A stretch of 64,000 nucleotides of DNA from assembly GCA_940671915.1 (NCBI GenBank), contig CALNVZ010003434.1, forward strand, positions 21,772,526 through 21,836,525, in the 5' to 3' direction. Shown here in pieces: positions 36,501 to 49,840 of this stretch. Below the pieces are notes generated by a model. The model saw only the letters and a list, made by a program, of their open reading frames with translations. It was not told the DNA's origin and did no database searches. A program made the translations under genes and the position numbers. Numbering within the stretch: the stretch's first letter is position 1; each line of letters starts with the position of its first letter. This DNA is from Paracentrotus lividus. Lineage: Eukaryota > Echinodermata > Echinoidea > Camarodonta > Echinidae.

Positions 36501-38527
36501 TAATACCTGTTATTACTTATTGAATATATGCCTCATGATTCTCTTTTGATGATGTCTATAGGTATTGACACTACGAAAATTGGAAATGATATCCAGCATC
36601 TTCACGTATAGAAGCATCCTTAGCGAACTTGTACCTAATATGTAACGACTAATCATGGATTGCCTTTTGATTTTATTTCAAGTTCAAGTTAGAGTCCTGT
36701 TGCTTGCAGACGAGACAATGCCTACGAGGATCACAGTAAATAGTTATGTATTATTATGTAACTTTTATATAAAGATAAAGTACAGTGAACGGTGCATTTA
36801 TGTATTGCATTTATCATTGACAAAACAAATATTATATTAGTTTTTAGTCACTATTATTTTTATGATACCATGATTCATGCCGAGATAAGATATACATTGC
36901 GTATAAAAAAAAAAAAAAAAAGAAGGTAAGTCCTTATTCTAAGCTCATTTGATTTGGCTGTTCATATGTTGTTGTTTGTTGTTGTTGTTTTTATATTTTA
37001 CTGCGCTTCATTCATTATAATTATGAATATAATGATTAAAGACGAAACCCTCCACCTACCATTGATACCTTCCTTGAATCATGAATGTAAAGCATAACTT
37101 GAGAAAATTGTATTAAATGAATATGTCAGGTTCAGATCCATTTTTTTTCCAAAAGAAAGGAGACTGTCCCTGCTGTCCCAGAGCATTGAATGGGATTACG
37201 TGCGATGATGTGTGACTCGTGACTCCTTTGAATCTTTCATCCTTTGACAAAAACCTGGAAAATGGATTTCATACCTGATATCTCATTTGCAATTATTAGG
37301 TTATGCGTCCATTTATTCTTCAAGCAAGGTATTCTTGTAAAGGTGAGGGGTCGTCTTCGATTATTACGATGGAAATGAATATCGAAAAAGATGAGCTGGG
37401 ATGTAGCCCTCCAAAAATGGATTACATTTTTTTTTTCTCGATACGCGTCAACTCTAGGCCTTTACATGTATGCAATCATGTACAAGTCATGAAGTAGCCC
37501 TAATTTTTTCGCCAGGTTTATTTACAAAAGATTTTCGTGTGAGACTAATGGTGGACAGACTAGTTTTAAGATTTGTTTAGCTGCATTGAGAATAAACCAG
37601 ACAAACGATAAATGGGCGTAAAAGCTGGAGTTTGTAAATCAAAAAACAAAACTGTTAAATTATGACATGGAAAATCACTTTAATTCCTTTTGTAAGGTCT
37701 GAGTATTTCAAAATAAGAGACCAATATGATCACCGAGGAATCCGCCCGTTTTTAATATTATTCTAATTTAAATGTTAGTTCTGAATCAGAAAAAACAATG
37801 CCGGCGGAAAAATCCAATGCTCCAGAAAAGAATCCAGGATAATTTGTTCATAGGCCTACAATGTACAAACTTTCCTGATCTAAATAAAGGTCATCGATTA
37901 GACGAAGGTCACTGTACTTTGCTTATTTTGTTCCACATTCTGTTGTACAGATTCATGTTCGTTTGGAATGATAATAATTTAACTTAAATGCAACAAGTAA
38001 AGCCATGCAGGTAGTCCTATAGGCTAGGTACCTGTATGTTGATGAGGAGACCTTGCAGTTTATTAATACCGATAAAAGTATCATGTTGGACAATTTAAAC
38101 TATACAGGGTTATTATAGTTACTGGTAGCATGGAGGAAATATTTCTCTATCTATGTCATGATCATAATTGCGTGTGTGTTTGCAATGCACCCCATTATGC
38201 GTCAGACGGGTAATAAGTCATTGTAGCAATACATTATCTTTTACACATGTGGGCTAGGTAATACTGCTGCTTGGTTCACACACGTTGCCCCTGCGTCTCA
38301 GTATCACACACGTGATAATTCCTCATGTGTACCTCCCTGCGTACAACGCAAGACGCACGATTAGTTGTGACCAGGCATGTCATAGCATGTAGCATCCAGA
38401 ATGCCTTGGTCACAACCGTTGAGACCAATTCTAAAATGATCCCTACTTGCCATTCATCGTGATGTAAGATCTTGAACGGTTTTGTGTCGATTTAGATCGG
38501 TGTGACCATTGCAAGATAATGACTGCT

Positions 38528-39268
38528 ACATCTGTCAAAACGCTGTGTAAAAAAGTGTTTTTAAAAAGTTGTTTTCTTAAACAACAGTAAATATTAAACT
38601 TTAACAACAGGCGTTGTTAATGACTTAAACAAGAGTTGGATGGTTCCTATAGTAAACAGCGGTTGTGTAAAGTTTTAAACAAGTTGTGTGGTTTCTTTTG
38701 TTTTCACAAAATTTACATGAGCATTCCAAGTGAGTAAACACAAATCATCAGGATTATCTGAAGTTTAGTATATACAAGTATTATCAGCATACATACATAG
38801 AAAACTGTGCTATATCTCAAGGCAGTGTGGTAGTCAAGTGGTCTATCACTTGACAGAGGATGCAAAAGTTCGTGAGTTCGATTCCAGACACGGGCACTTT
38901 TTTTAATGCTTAAACTTTTACTGTTAATATTTTAAACACTGGTTTTTTTAAGAAGTATGTTTAAAAACTCATTTTTAAACAACATTTGTGTAAGATTCTT
39001 GAACATTTAATTCGATTCCAGACACCGGCACTTTTTTAATGCTTAAACATACTGTTAATATTTTAAACAGCTGTTTTTTAAGAAGTATGTTTTAAAACTC
39101 ATTTTAAACAAACATTTGTGTAAGATCTTAAACATTAATTAAACTTTAAACAACATGTGTTGTTTAAATGACTTTAAACAAAGAGTTGGGTGGTTCCATA
39201 GTAACAGTGGTTGTGTCAAGTTTTAAACAAAGTTGTGTAGTTTTTTTTTTAAATACAGCGTTTAACAG
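38528..39268. mobile_element. TIR element with tRNA-like insert (in copy B)
   Basis: Counterpart of 29196-29941, including the tRNA-like stretch. Presence is explained by the large duplication. Confidence 0.55.
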
Positions 39269-39928
39269 TACTCTAAAATAGTTGTGTAAAGTTTGTTTAA
39301 CGCATCAAGGATATTCACAAGTTGCGTGAAAATAGTTACGATGAGTTGCAAATTTTATTAGTGAACCAGTCAGGTTCCTTGTTGCATAATTCTCTATTAG
39401 TGTCGATGTGTGAACTAATCAGAATGGTCGTGTAAATTTGTAATTGAATCGTAACTCTGTTAAAGTCCCTTTCAAAATTGGTGGTGCGACTGCTTACAAC
39501 CGTTGCGATTTGTGTGCAACATATATTGTGACCAAAATGATCGCAAGAGCAATTTGAAAGCCCCTTAATGGACACAGTTGGTTCATTCCTTACACAGGGG
39601 TTGTGTAAACAAAGTTCTTAAATTTTGTATTAGGGGGTTAATTTTGGGGAGAGATATATATCACTGCAGATATTTAACTAATTTGCCAAGGTGGACTAAG
39701 AATTGATTTCAATTACGGTCTTACTGTACCGTAGTTTACTTATTTTGAATATAGGCCTATTCAAAGTTTATTTTAATCCAGAAATTGCTAAAATATTTGT
39801 TTTAGAAATAAAATTATTCTTGGACCGAAATTTGAGTGTGGCGTGTAGTATTGATCCTGATTTTTCGATGAAAATCTGCCACATGCTTCGGGCATTAATT
39901 ATGCTCGCGCTTCTTTCCTTTCTTTCTT

Positions 39929-39963
<35 letters not shown>

Positions 39964-41220
39964 GAGGTTCACGCATCGCGTTTTGCGAGGGAAGCCTTAT
40001 ATTTTAGCGATCTTGGGCAGTTAATGAAAATAGATTCGATTGTTCATGTTTTCATGAAATTGATACGAAATTTTTAATGTTGTCTGTGGCTGGCTAATGA
40101 AGATGATCAAGAAAAATCACGATGTTGGAATTTAACTCTATTCTAATTCATTCATGCCTCGCAGTCCCTCCGCCCACCCCCCCCCACAAAAAAGAAGAGA
40201 GATAACTATTCAATTAAGCTGTATATCATGTAGGCCTTATATCTTGGCCTCAATCATTAGAGATGGAATGATTGGAATTATTTTAATTTTTTTATTCAAA
40301 TGATTTCGAGAAGAAAAAAAAAAACATTTAATGCATTACAAAAACGAGAGGGAAAAAATGAACAATTTGGGTACAATGTATAAAGTTTATGACCGAGATG
40401 GCGCTATTATGGGGATGGCGGTTATCTCAACTACATGACGTAAGGTGTGAAATAACCAGTGATTCCAAACTGTAGGCCGTACCTACATTGTAGACATTTT
40501 TTTTTGGGGGGGGGGGGAATGAAAGTGAAAAATCCTCTAGCGCAGGATTTAGCTTCATTCTATTTTATTTGACTATGTTTTTACCCAAATCCTCCGGGAG
40601 TCCTGCAATCGCGTGTACTGGTTTTAAACCATTTAAAGATGTTTTTTTTTTTTCAGTCCCGTGTCGGTTTTTTGCGCGCAGTCACATACAGTACACAACG
40701 CAAGGCCAACGCATTGAAATTATCTGAAAATTTGGCAGACAGCGCGGACATTATGCATGTGCACCGTAGTTTCAGCGTGCTCGGCGAACGAGTAACGAGT
40801 GTTGACGCACACGCAGCTCAAGGCATTTTTTAACAGCGCGTTGGTCATACGTCATGAAGATGTGATGGGCTATCGTAAAGTTTGTCTGTGGGACGATTGA
40901 AATGTGACCTATTTATTAAGCTACAATCTAGACACATCGTATTGGGCTATCCCTTTGCAATTTCCTTTATTTAATTCCTTTCATCATCTACACGAATGAT
41001 TGGATCATGTAGCGCTTCTTCGGATACCACAATGGATATTACGTAAGACATAGTCATTGAGAGGTAACGAGCTTGTCAACAAGCTTTTGAACAGTCTTGG
41101 GTCATCCAGTCAACCTATTTCATCTTTTTTTTTTTTTTTTTTTTTTCTTTTTTTTTTACTAACTTGCATGTATTTATTCTTGGACTTGACGAAAAATCAA
41201 TTGGATCAAATTTAGAAGGA

Positions 41221-41245
41221 NNNNNNNNNNNNNNNNNNNNNNNNN
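41221..41245. other. Assembly gap (25 N)
   Basis: Exactly 25 N, the same size as the gap at 61652-61676, so the length is a placeholder and not an estimate. It immediately follows the end of duplication copy B. Confidence 0.99.
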
Positions 41246-43461
41246 AAAAAGAGTAATGATGCTTAACATGGGGTCATACAGCCTGGGATCTTTTCTTTCA
41301 TGATGTTGCAGAATGATGGGGGTGGTCGGGTGTTGTAATTAGATTATCCCTCAACCGATTTCTTTTTATGGCATATTAGAGTAGACGTAGGTCTTTATAG
41401 CATCGAGTAGTTTACACTCTGACTTGAAGTGACTTCGATCTAATATAAACAATTAAATGAATCAAATCAAAGTTTACTAGGCTATAGTAGATTTGTTTAA
41501 AATATAACACTTACATTGCAGAATCATCAAAACATTACAGATTATGTAATATTGTTTATTTTACACCTGTATATTTGTACCAGCACGGACTCGCTGAAAA
41601 GCAGTCTGTTTGGCTGATTGTGAGTTTTTACCGTGAATAAATAAATACAATACAATACAATACAATACAATTAATTAAAAAAAACTTCTTATAATTTGTT
41701 TTATACATAATTATATCCTCATCATGCACGTATTTACAAAAAAGTATGGAAATAGTGAAGGCTAAAGCCCCTTTCATAATATTGGTGGTGCGACATATAT
41801 TGTGACCAAATGATCGCAAACGATCGCAAGAGCAATCATTATTGTGAAAGCCCCTTTACATCACCTCTTACGACAGGTGTAGAGATGAGACGGTGGTTTC
41901 TGCAACTGTTCCCTTACCGTGATGCTTACTAATGACAGGGTGTATAAAGGTGTAGCCAGATGCAGATTAAAGGAGGTCCACGGGTTTGCCCCTATCATCT
42001 CCAGTTTGCAGGCACAAACCCATGGTGATCGCTTAGTAGGGTCTAAAGTAGAAAACTAGATTCAGTAGCGGACGCAGACCGGAGTCACACAATGAACTTA
42101 CCGGGCCCATGCGTAAACTTAATAGAGCCGCTTTTGTCCCCAGACAATTGGGCCCCCGAAATGCATTCAATTCGAATTTCTTGGATCCGCGCCTGAGATT
42201 CACTTGTGTACTGAAGACTCAGACAGTGGGTTTGAAGGCTAGCCTCAACCCTAGACTGTAGGCCTATATCATTCCAATATTGTAGGAAAGACCAGGGGAC
42301 AGAGGGAAACTACGCATTACGGTGGAAAGCCCCAAACCTTGAAGTTTTCAGAACAGTTCACCCTTCCTTACGAAATGGATCCACTGCTGGATGTGCCCCC
42401 ATTTCCTCTCCCTTGCCCCACACATGGGCCTTACACACCCCCGGCACACGCACATACATAACCATAGGCTAAAATTCACAACGTTTACTGTAAAAATAAA
42501 AAATAAAAAATAAAAACAAATAAAACAAATTGAGACCCCGGTACCCCCGGCTCTATGACCCCCTGTATCACGCATAAAGGTACAAAATAACAATCGATGA
42601 ATTTTATAATGAATATGGAAAATACGTAGACATGCAATTAATGGAAAAGAACTTTGGGACTCTGCAAGCCCATCTTTGTTCCAACACACTTCTATCATTG
42701 TCTATTTACATGTACCATCAATGAATTCTGAATATCAAAATTGATGTATGATTGTTAGTGGTTAGTTATCCATTCAGTAGGCCCAGGGAATACCGGAAAT
42801 ATAATAAACCACAATTAAAATGATTACTTTTTATGGGACTTTGGTCATTACAGGTGCCATGAATGAAATCGAATGGAGGGATACACCACCCCTTCCTTAC
42901 TTTACTCGATAAAGTTGGAAGGTGTTTTTTTTTCTAATTGCAGAGGTTTGAAAAATGTGTCATATAAATCGTAGATTACTTGTAATTACTTGTAGAAGAT
43001 CAAACATGAGGACTCTTATAACCCATTTGAATTTTATTTTGTACATCCTCCTTTTTTGTGGGGAGGGGGTTAGCTCCCAGTGAATACATGACGGTGGTCA
43101 TAGGATCGACTTTTAAAAATGCAGATATTTTTTTGTAGCATTTAAAGAAATTTATTAGGGAAAGAATACTAGTAACCGTCACGTCTAAAGAAGAAAACAA
43201 TGAATACTACGTTTTTGTCCAAGCTTCAGTAAGGGTCAGTAAACATTCAAAATAACCCACAGGTTGGTTCCTAGCACTCAAAAAGCGGATGTAAAGTACA
43301 GGCTACCAAAATAATGATCATCGTTTTAATGGTTCTTGATTATCAATAATTAACCTCTGACCTGCTATATTGTATCTACACATTTTCATTGTTTTTTGGT
43401 GCGAGTGGGCTTAACCAGGTTGTGGATTCCAGGGGCCCCGATGGTGCCCCCCCCCCCCCCC

Positions 43462-43499
<38 letters not shown>

Positions 43500-43726
43500 C
43501 CTCTTCTGAAATCCTTGATGCTCCACTGGGCTCAACAGTTTTGATTTGAAAAAAAATAATACATTTTATTAAATCGATACACCCAATATTGTTTTCAGTA
43601 GTAAATACATTCATGCCGGGGTATATCCTTTTTTAAATCTAAGAAAGATATACTTTTATAGTTTGAATTTATTTTTAGACCACTTGAAAGATTAGGCCTA
43701 TTCTGATGAAACACAATATCAAAAGT
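41246..43726. other. Gene-free stretch with a LINE tail and a MITE
   Basis: About 41561-41671 resembles the 3' end of a LINE: cggactcgctgaaaagcag, a gtgaataaataaat segment and an (acaat)n tail at 41647-41671. No RT frame precedes it. A MITE follows at 42063-42195. 43450-43494 is a poly-C run followed by poly-A. No exon was recognised. Confidence 0.45.
42058..42200. mobile_element. Short MITE (133 bp), copy 2, 5-bp target duplication
   Basis: The element spans 42063-42195 and is the reverse complement of 15644-15778. It starts cagtagcggacgcagac, ends ggatccgcgcctg, and is flanked by agatt on both sides (42058-42062, 42196-42200). Confidence 0.75.
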
Positions 43727-44640
43727 TTTTTTTTTTTATAAATTTTGTCTTTAATAAACAATCAAACAGATCACAATATATACAAGTAATCATTACACAA
43801 TTGGATATACAAAAAGCAAAAATAAATAAATCAGCAAAAATGATAACATAAAAAGGGGCAGAACAAGACTCAAATCAGTATAAACAGGGGTCTTAAATAC
43901 ATGTCCTTTGTACAAAAGGTATTGTCGAGGTTGCGGAGGAAAGCCAACACATTTGAACACAGTATAGGCCTACATGTACATATAAAATTAAATCATTAGG
44001 TACATTTAGAAGGATACCTGATTAATTATACAAGAGATAAAGTATAAGATTGGATACAGTATCTAATGTAGTGTATACTGTATAGGCGCATTGCATCATA
44101 CTATTTGTGAACAATATAGAGAAAAATAATAGAAATACCAATAACTTTCGTTTAGTTGTGACTCATGTAGAAAAAAAGAAACAAATACAGTGAGTAAGAA
44201 CGAGAAAAATCATATAGTAAACCTCCACTTCTAAAATGAAGATGTAATTTGTTGCTCTTTTTGGCTGAAAAAATACTCGATTTCTTTTTGTTTCTTTACA
44301 AAGCGTTTGAATTAATAAAATTGGGAGGATTGTTATTAAACTTGCAGGTATAAATATAATATTTCAACAACAAAAACAAGTAGGTAAGAAATTTATCATT
44401 ACAAATACCAAACAATTTTATCAAGTTAGATAACTTGAAGGAGTTCCCACATTTCTGTGAAATACATCTAAAAGATCTTGCCAAATCGGAACAACCTCCT
44501 CGCACTCGCAAAATAAATGAACCATTGTTTCGTCATTTTATCCACAAGGAACAATTTGGAGAATCTCTTCTTTTAATCTTATGAAGAAACTCATTTAAAG
44601 CAATAGCCTTATGGAAAATTTTAAAGTAAAATGATCTTCA
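43727..44640 (-). pseudogene. L1/Tx1-like LINE 3' end (minus strand)
   Basis: Translation of about 44640-44230 on the minus strand gives, with stops, the C-terminal zinc-ribbon-like region of a LINE ORF2. It reads a cysteine pair, then NDETMVHLFCECEEVVPIW, later a FLTYLFLLLKYYIYTCKF-like segment. The 3' UTR-like stretch runs down to a T run at 43727-43738, which is a poly-A tail in this orientation, preceded by an AATAAA-like word. Several stops show it is dead. Upstream RT domains are absent. Confidence 0.6.
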
Positions 44641-46433
44641 ATTTTGTAATATCAAAAGTTGAGATTTAAAGGTCATTATACGTCATAATAGCATTGTAAT
44701 ATTACTTCAGAAATGTCTCACATCATTGTCGGGGTCCGGAAAAAGTAAAGTCAGTGGAAAAAAAGATATGATGAGTATATTTTCCTTTTCTTTTTTCTTT
44801 TTTTTTTTTTCTTTTTTTTCTTTTTTTTTTAGGGGGGGGGTGGGGTTGGTGGTAAGAGAAAAAATGCACCTTTTGCAATGATCTTCTTTCCGCAAATTAG
44901 AAGATGTAATTCACAAAATCGCCCTTGATGATCATAATATTTTATCAGGCAGACGACTACATGACTTCTATCTACATACTGAGGTCATTGTTTGTTGAGT
45001 ATGGTCCCTGGACATGAAAAGTGCAACACTCGACTTGACCTCAGCTAGCTCGGCCACAAGGCGGATGGCTCGCGAGTATCTAGATTGTATACATTTGGCG
45101 CTCGCTCACTAACTTGTTTTCATAATTTAATTTGATCCCGTCCCTCACTCGGTCATTTTACTGGATTCTAGAATGATGGACGTTGGTCAGTTTTTTTAGG
45201 CCATGCTGCCCGCCCGCTTGCTGACCAGGCAATGAGGGTGTACAGGGCGAATAGCCATCCTCTCGCGTATACCCTCGACCCCCCCCCAATTTTCCGTAGC
45301 TGAATTCCCAAATATGAAAAGAAAGTCATCAGTTCAGCCCTTTTTTCAAGCGACTGACGCACTTGACTGCAATATTTAAATTTTGAAATCATAATTATAC
45401 AATATGCCTTTTTTTTCTTTTCTTAATTATATTCACAGATCTTTATATATTACATCGCTACTAGAGTATTCAAACAAACTTTCAGCAAAGAATGAATCTA
45501 GTTTACAAACATTTGTTGTTGTTGCTATGTCGGACAAAAAAGCTGCATTAACAGTATAATCCCTAAAACAATGCACAGTGTTCGGTTTTTACAACACACT
45601 CCTAATCTTCCTTTTTTTCGTCGGAAACCCAAACCCCGCCCCTCCACTCCACTCAGAAATAAATCAGGACATTCCTCAAACTCATGCCTGCTCGTTTCCA
45701 ACGTCTAGTTCATTCCCAGGCCAGGTGTGCTGATATTATGATTATTCAAGCCAGGGGTCAGTGCCTCCGTGGTCAGTTATTTGACCGATGGAGATCATAG
45801 CTCTGTCTTCCGCGCTGTCTAGCATTAGTTTGCAAACACAGACCCTAGTCTGGTATGAACTACATTGCATCTGATATGTTTTCCATTGTTGTTGTTGTTA
45901 AGCCACGGATCGTATTAGATGCTTATAGGCGTATATATTTGAAGAGTTCGATTTCCCAAATGATCTAAAGCCACTTTAATTCTGAGAAAACGGCATTTGT
46001 TTGCCACAGTTTTGTACAGGAATTTTGTTCAGAGAAATGTAACAACGGACCTGATCAATGGTCGGGTATCAACAAATCAATTTTCTTCAAAAATGGATTT
46101 AGCTCATTTTGGAATCAAACTCTACTCTCAGGTGCCGTAGCATAAACATACTATTAAAATAACGTTGCCATGGATGGTAACGCTCCTCAACAGCCAATCA
46201 AAACGCAGTATTTTCAGCTGAAATTGTTATGCAATTAACGGTACCCTGGATATACAGCATGTTGTTATGAGTATATTTCCACAAATTTTTCGTTTTGTTA
46301 TTCCTATTTTCTTATATAAACAATGATGTAATAATTATGATCTTTTACATAACATCCACATGATCTAAGTACTACATTTCCAAAGATATTAGACGATTTA
46401 TATTCGAACTGTGGTGTACATATGTTTTTTAAA
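44641..46433. other. Gene-free stretch
   Basis: A T-rich run with gggggggg lies at 44785-44840. The rest is AT-rich single-copy-looking sequence with no convincing exon, LINE or TIR structure. Confidence 0.4.
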
Positions 46434-46612
46434 AGTTGAAGGTTTCACGGTACACCAAGTAATCTTTCTTGAGGGTATGAGAGGTCCTGAAAAGGACCTA
46501 CCCAATCTCGACGTTTCGGTGAGCATGTTCTCACCGTCTTCAGGAGAATGTTTTTTCAGGACCTCTCATACCCTCAAGAAAGATTACTTGGTGTACCGTG
46601 AAACCTTCAACT
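46434..46612. repeat. Perfect 60-bp inverted repeat (hairpin), Penelope-like loop
   Basis: The left arm 46434-46493 and right arm 46553-46612 are exact reverse complements over 60 bp, separated by 59 bp. On the minus strand the loop reads CTGAAGA, then a GGTGAG/CTCACC stem, then GAAACGTC. This arrangement resembles the CUGANGA-stem-GAAA core of hammerhead ribozymes that are known in terminal repeats of Penelope-like retroelements. The inverted arms would fit abutting inverted terminal-repeat copies of such an element. The hairpin is certain; the Penelope assignment is inference. Confidence 0.75.
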
Positions 46613-46729
46613 TCTAATCGTTCTAGCACCAGTGAAACCTTCAAAGATTATCTACATATGTTTTTGTTATTTATGATTACTGTCATATCTATACCTTTGT
46701 TCGTTTTTGCTTAATTATAATTATGTAAG

Positions 46730-46761
<32 letters not shown>

Positions 46762-47793
46762 GGGGGGGGTTGTGATTTGTCGATTGTGAAATGTGCATTA
46801 ATCTATTTATGTCTTGTTCTGTGTTGTGTGGCCTATTCATGAAAATACATCTGAAAATGTGGGGTTTTGATTGAATGAATTGGTTTGTATAGTATGTAAC
46901 AGTTTGGTCATCATGAAAGGAAGAAAAACAGAAGATTTTTTTTTTAATTGTTAAATTAGAGTATTTGTGCGTGCAGAATAATCTATGGGCATGACGCGTT
47001 TCTTATAGAAGCGCGGATCCAGGGGCGTGACGGGAAAAGAAATTGGGTGTACAAAATCTTCAGTTCCAATTTGCCCCACCCCCCCCCCCTCTCCCATGAA
47101 ATCCTGGATCCCCAATCATGGTCATTTTATAATTGTAGGTTGTCCTTTCATATCCATGTCGTACCGTACACCATTTCGAGTATGAGATTATTTTACCCAA
47201 AAGGCATTTAATATGGCTTCTTTCGTTTTTATCCATCTGTGACGAACATGTATCATGCCAAATTAATTATAATCACGGATCTTTTCATGGTTTCCCATTT
47301 TAATGACCTTGTAATTTTGTAGAATATTAGCTGTTTATTTATCACCACTGTTTAATACTCGGGCAAAGGTATAGGCCTATATTGTTCAGTGGTCGTTTTG
47401 CGTACATGTCACTGTAATCTGCACTGTAAAAGTATTTGTATTTTTTACAACAAATCTGTTGTCAGCCCATATCTTGTGCGTGAAATTATAAAATTGTAGG
47501 TTATTTTTCTCCTGCAAATAATTACATGTAAATACAAAATATACAGCAGGAGTAACACTTACTCCGTAAGCTATATAAACTCAAATTTATTTTTTTTCTT
47601 CTCTTTCATAAATGCTTGGAGGAGAATTTTATTTTATTTTTTTATTTATTTTTTTTACAGCGTAATGTTTTAATTCAGCCACGATCTTAAGCATATCTCA
47701 ACAGAGGCGTAAAATGAGCAAAATATCTGGGGACTGTGTTTGTTTGTTTGTGTTTATTTTGTTTTTCCTCTCGTTTTGTTTTGTTTTACATAA

Positions 47794-47933
47794 TTAAACA
47801 GTGGCGTATCCAGGATTTCAGGATATGGGGGGGGGGGCACCGCTGAAATATTCCGATTTTAACATGTATAGTCAATGAGTGGTTTTATTATAGGGGAGCG
47901 CATGCGCTCCAGTCTGGATCTGCCACTGTTAAA
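47794..47933. mobile_element. MITE (130 bp) with 5-bp target duplication
   Basis: The element spans 47799-47928. Its ends are cagtggcgtatccag and the complement of cagtggcagatccag, flanked by ttaaa on both sides (47794-47798, 47929-47933). TIR sequence and 5-bp duplication are similar in style to the caggcgcggatcca elements. Confidence 0.75.
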
Positions 47934-48189
47934 CGTTTAGCTCTTCACAATCGAGTCGATCTGATCGAGATACAATGAGAGCAGTTTTAAAAAAAATCAT
48001 GAAAAGAGGGTCTTGAAAATAGATCGCAAAAGTTCTGGAGGGGGGGTACTGAGCCCCTTCCCCAAGACAAGTTTGGGTTTCACCCTAGGTACCCAGTCTC
48101 CCAGGGGCCTGAATCGTGTGGGAATGTGAAGAGATTGAAGAGAGTCAGAGACCCCCAGCCGTAAATAACTGACCTTTCTTTTTTTTTTC

Positions 48190-48194
48190 TCTCT

Positions 48195-48250
<56 letters not shown>
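48190..48250. repeat. (TC)n microsatellite
   Basis: About 50 bp of uninterrupted TC repeat at 48199-48249 after a T-rich lead-in. Confidence 0.9.
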
Positions 48251-48253
<3 letters not shown>

Positions 48254-49397
48254 GCGACGCTCACCAGTCGGAAAATAGCAAATGGTCATTGCCATGTCCA
48301 AAATAGTCGGACAACAGAAAGCTGGAAATCGCATTCACATCCAATAGTATTTTTGACCGATGGAGCCAGCGTTGTAAATGGACATGTTTTGGGTCATTTC
48401 TGTAATCAACTTCCTTTACTTTGTCCTTCTTTTAATCTGCGGAATTCTTTGTCCGTAGTTGTGATTTTTTTTTAAAGGTGTTGTAACGAAATAAAAAATA
48501 AAGTCGGGCTATTTTATTTTACTTATTTATTTATTTACTTTTTATAAAAATAAAGCGGGTTATTTTATTTTATTTATTTATTTATTTATTTTTATTCTGA
48601 AAAACAAAAATAAGTTAAAAATTACACCAATCAACAGAAAAAAATTACATGATCGAGCCCAATATTCAGCATAGCTCTCGATTTTAGTTCAAGAGAAAAT
48701 ATAAAAGCATATACCCTTTTATAGAAGCCATCATGTTTTCGAAGCAAGGGGCTTCCCCAACAAAAGAGAACGTAAAATTTATCTAGTAATCTAGTATCAA
48801 ATCCTTCTATTCGCTCTCACATCCTTTTACATCCTTTAATTATCTCTATATTTGTCCTGATCCAGCCGCCCGCCCCCCCCCCCAAACCGTCTGTGCTAAA
48901 AAAAAAGAAATAATAGAAAAAGTACCCGAAAATGAATAAACAGCGATAAAAATTATAATGGATCGCTTCTCTCATGCCACCTTGTATCTAAGGAAAAACG
49001 TTTTGTTGTTGTTTTATTTATTTTTTTAATTTTTTTTTTTTATGATTCCAGGTTTTCCTGTTGTAATAGATTGTAGGAATAAATGAAACCACAGAAACTG
49101 CAAATTAATGGGATTATGACTTGCCTCTCGGACATATGATTTGTTGGCTTGCTTTCCCGTATTCAGGCAGAATCAATTATATATATTATCTATCTTTTGT
49201 ACATGATGTAACGTGTGAAGTATGAACGCAGTTATAATCCGTCTTTATGGGGTGCCTGAGGAGTAATAGCTTTCATCTTTAGTGTGAATTTTCAATCTTG
49301 GTGGGCTTCTATACTCCTTTGTTTCGTTAGAATCACTTTTGTTTCATTCTCTTTAATATTTTGAGTATCTGCATTATGGTACAAAGTAGTCCATATA

Positions 49398-49840
49398 TCG
49401 ATATAAACAGCAATGAATTGTGTCTGCAACTACGAAAATTGTTTAGCGCCTTCATACCTCCTTGACCTTGTTTCCAATAAAGCTCCTGAGTCTCGAAAGC
49501 TCAGATCCTCCTCTTCTTCTCATTTATCTCTATCTCCTGGTTCTCGCATTTTTACTCGCTATGGTCAACGTGCGTTTGCAGTATGTGCCCCTACTCTTTG
49601 GAACAATATTATCTTTAATATTCGTCAGTCCACATCACTTGAATCTTTCAAATCTGTTCTAAAAGCCCATCTGTTCGTTTCTTAAGTTATACACTTGTAG
49701 TATTGATTCTCTAGATGTTTTTGTATAAATACTTTTCCTTAATTATGTGTATGTTTACGTAAAGCGCTTTGAAACGTTTGTTATATATAAATACAATGTA
49801 TTATTATTATTATTATGATTATCATTATTATTTATACAAG
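49398..49840 (+). pseudogene. LINE (CR1/L2-like) C-terminal fragment and 3' tail
   Basis: The frame ending at 49685 carries the typical end of CR1/L2-type RT ORFs: LAPSYLLDLV, then RYGQRAFAVCAPTLWN, then SLESFKSVLKAHLF and a stop. The 3' UTR contains aaagcgctttgaaacg and ends in a (TTA)n microsatellite, which is usual for these LINEs. The fragment is 5'-truncated, so it is not a host gene. Confidence 0.75.

Larger units (their letters stand above)
31835..41130 (+). repeat. 9.3-kb direct duplication, copy B
   Basis: Second copy of 22375-31820, same order and orientation, starting 15 bp after copy A's terminal T run. Each copy has bases the other lacks, so neither is simply the parent of the other. 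Copy B ends in a T run about 90 bp before the 25-N gap. The longest ORF here (33799-34374) is not open in copy A and is not considered coding. Confidence 0.9.
46613..49397. other. Gene-free stretch with MITE and microsatellite
   Basis: No coding exon is recognisable. 46735-46768 is poly-T then poly-G. Near 47013 a gcgcggatccagg word marks a degraded MITE end. 48500-48600 is AT-rich with repeated ttatttattt. A MITE at 47799 and a (TC)n tract at 48190 are listed separately. Confidence 0.45.

Noticed and set aside
46411..46617. 68-aa ORF across the hairpin
   Set aside because: Runs through both arms of a perfect inverted repeat; open by chance.
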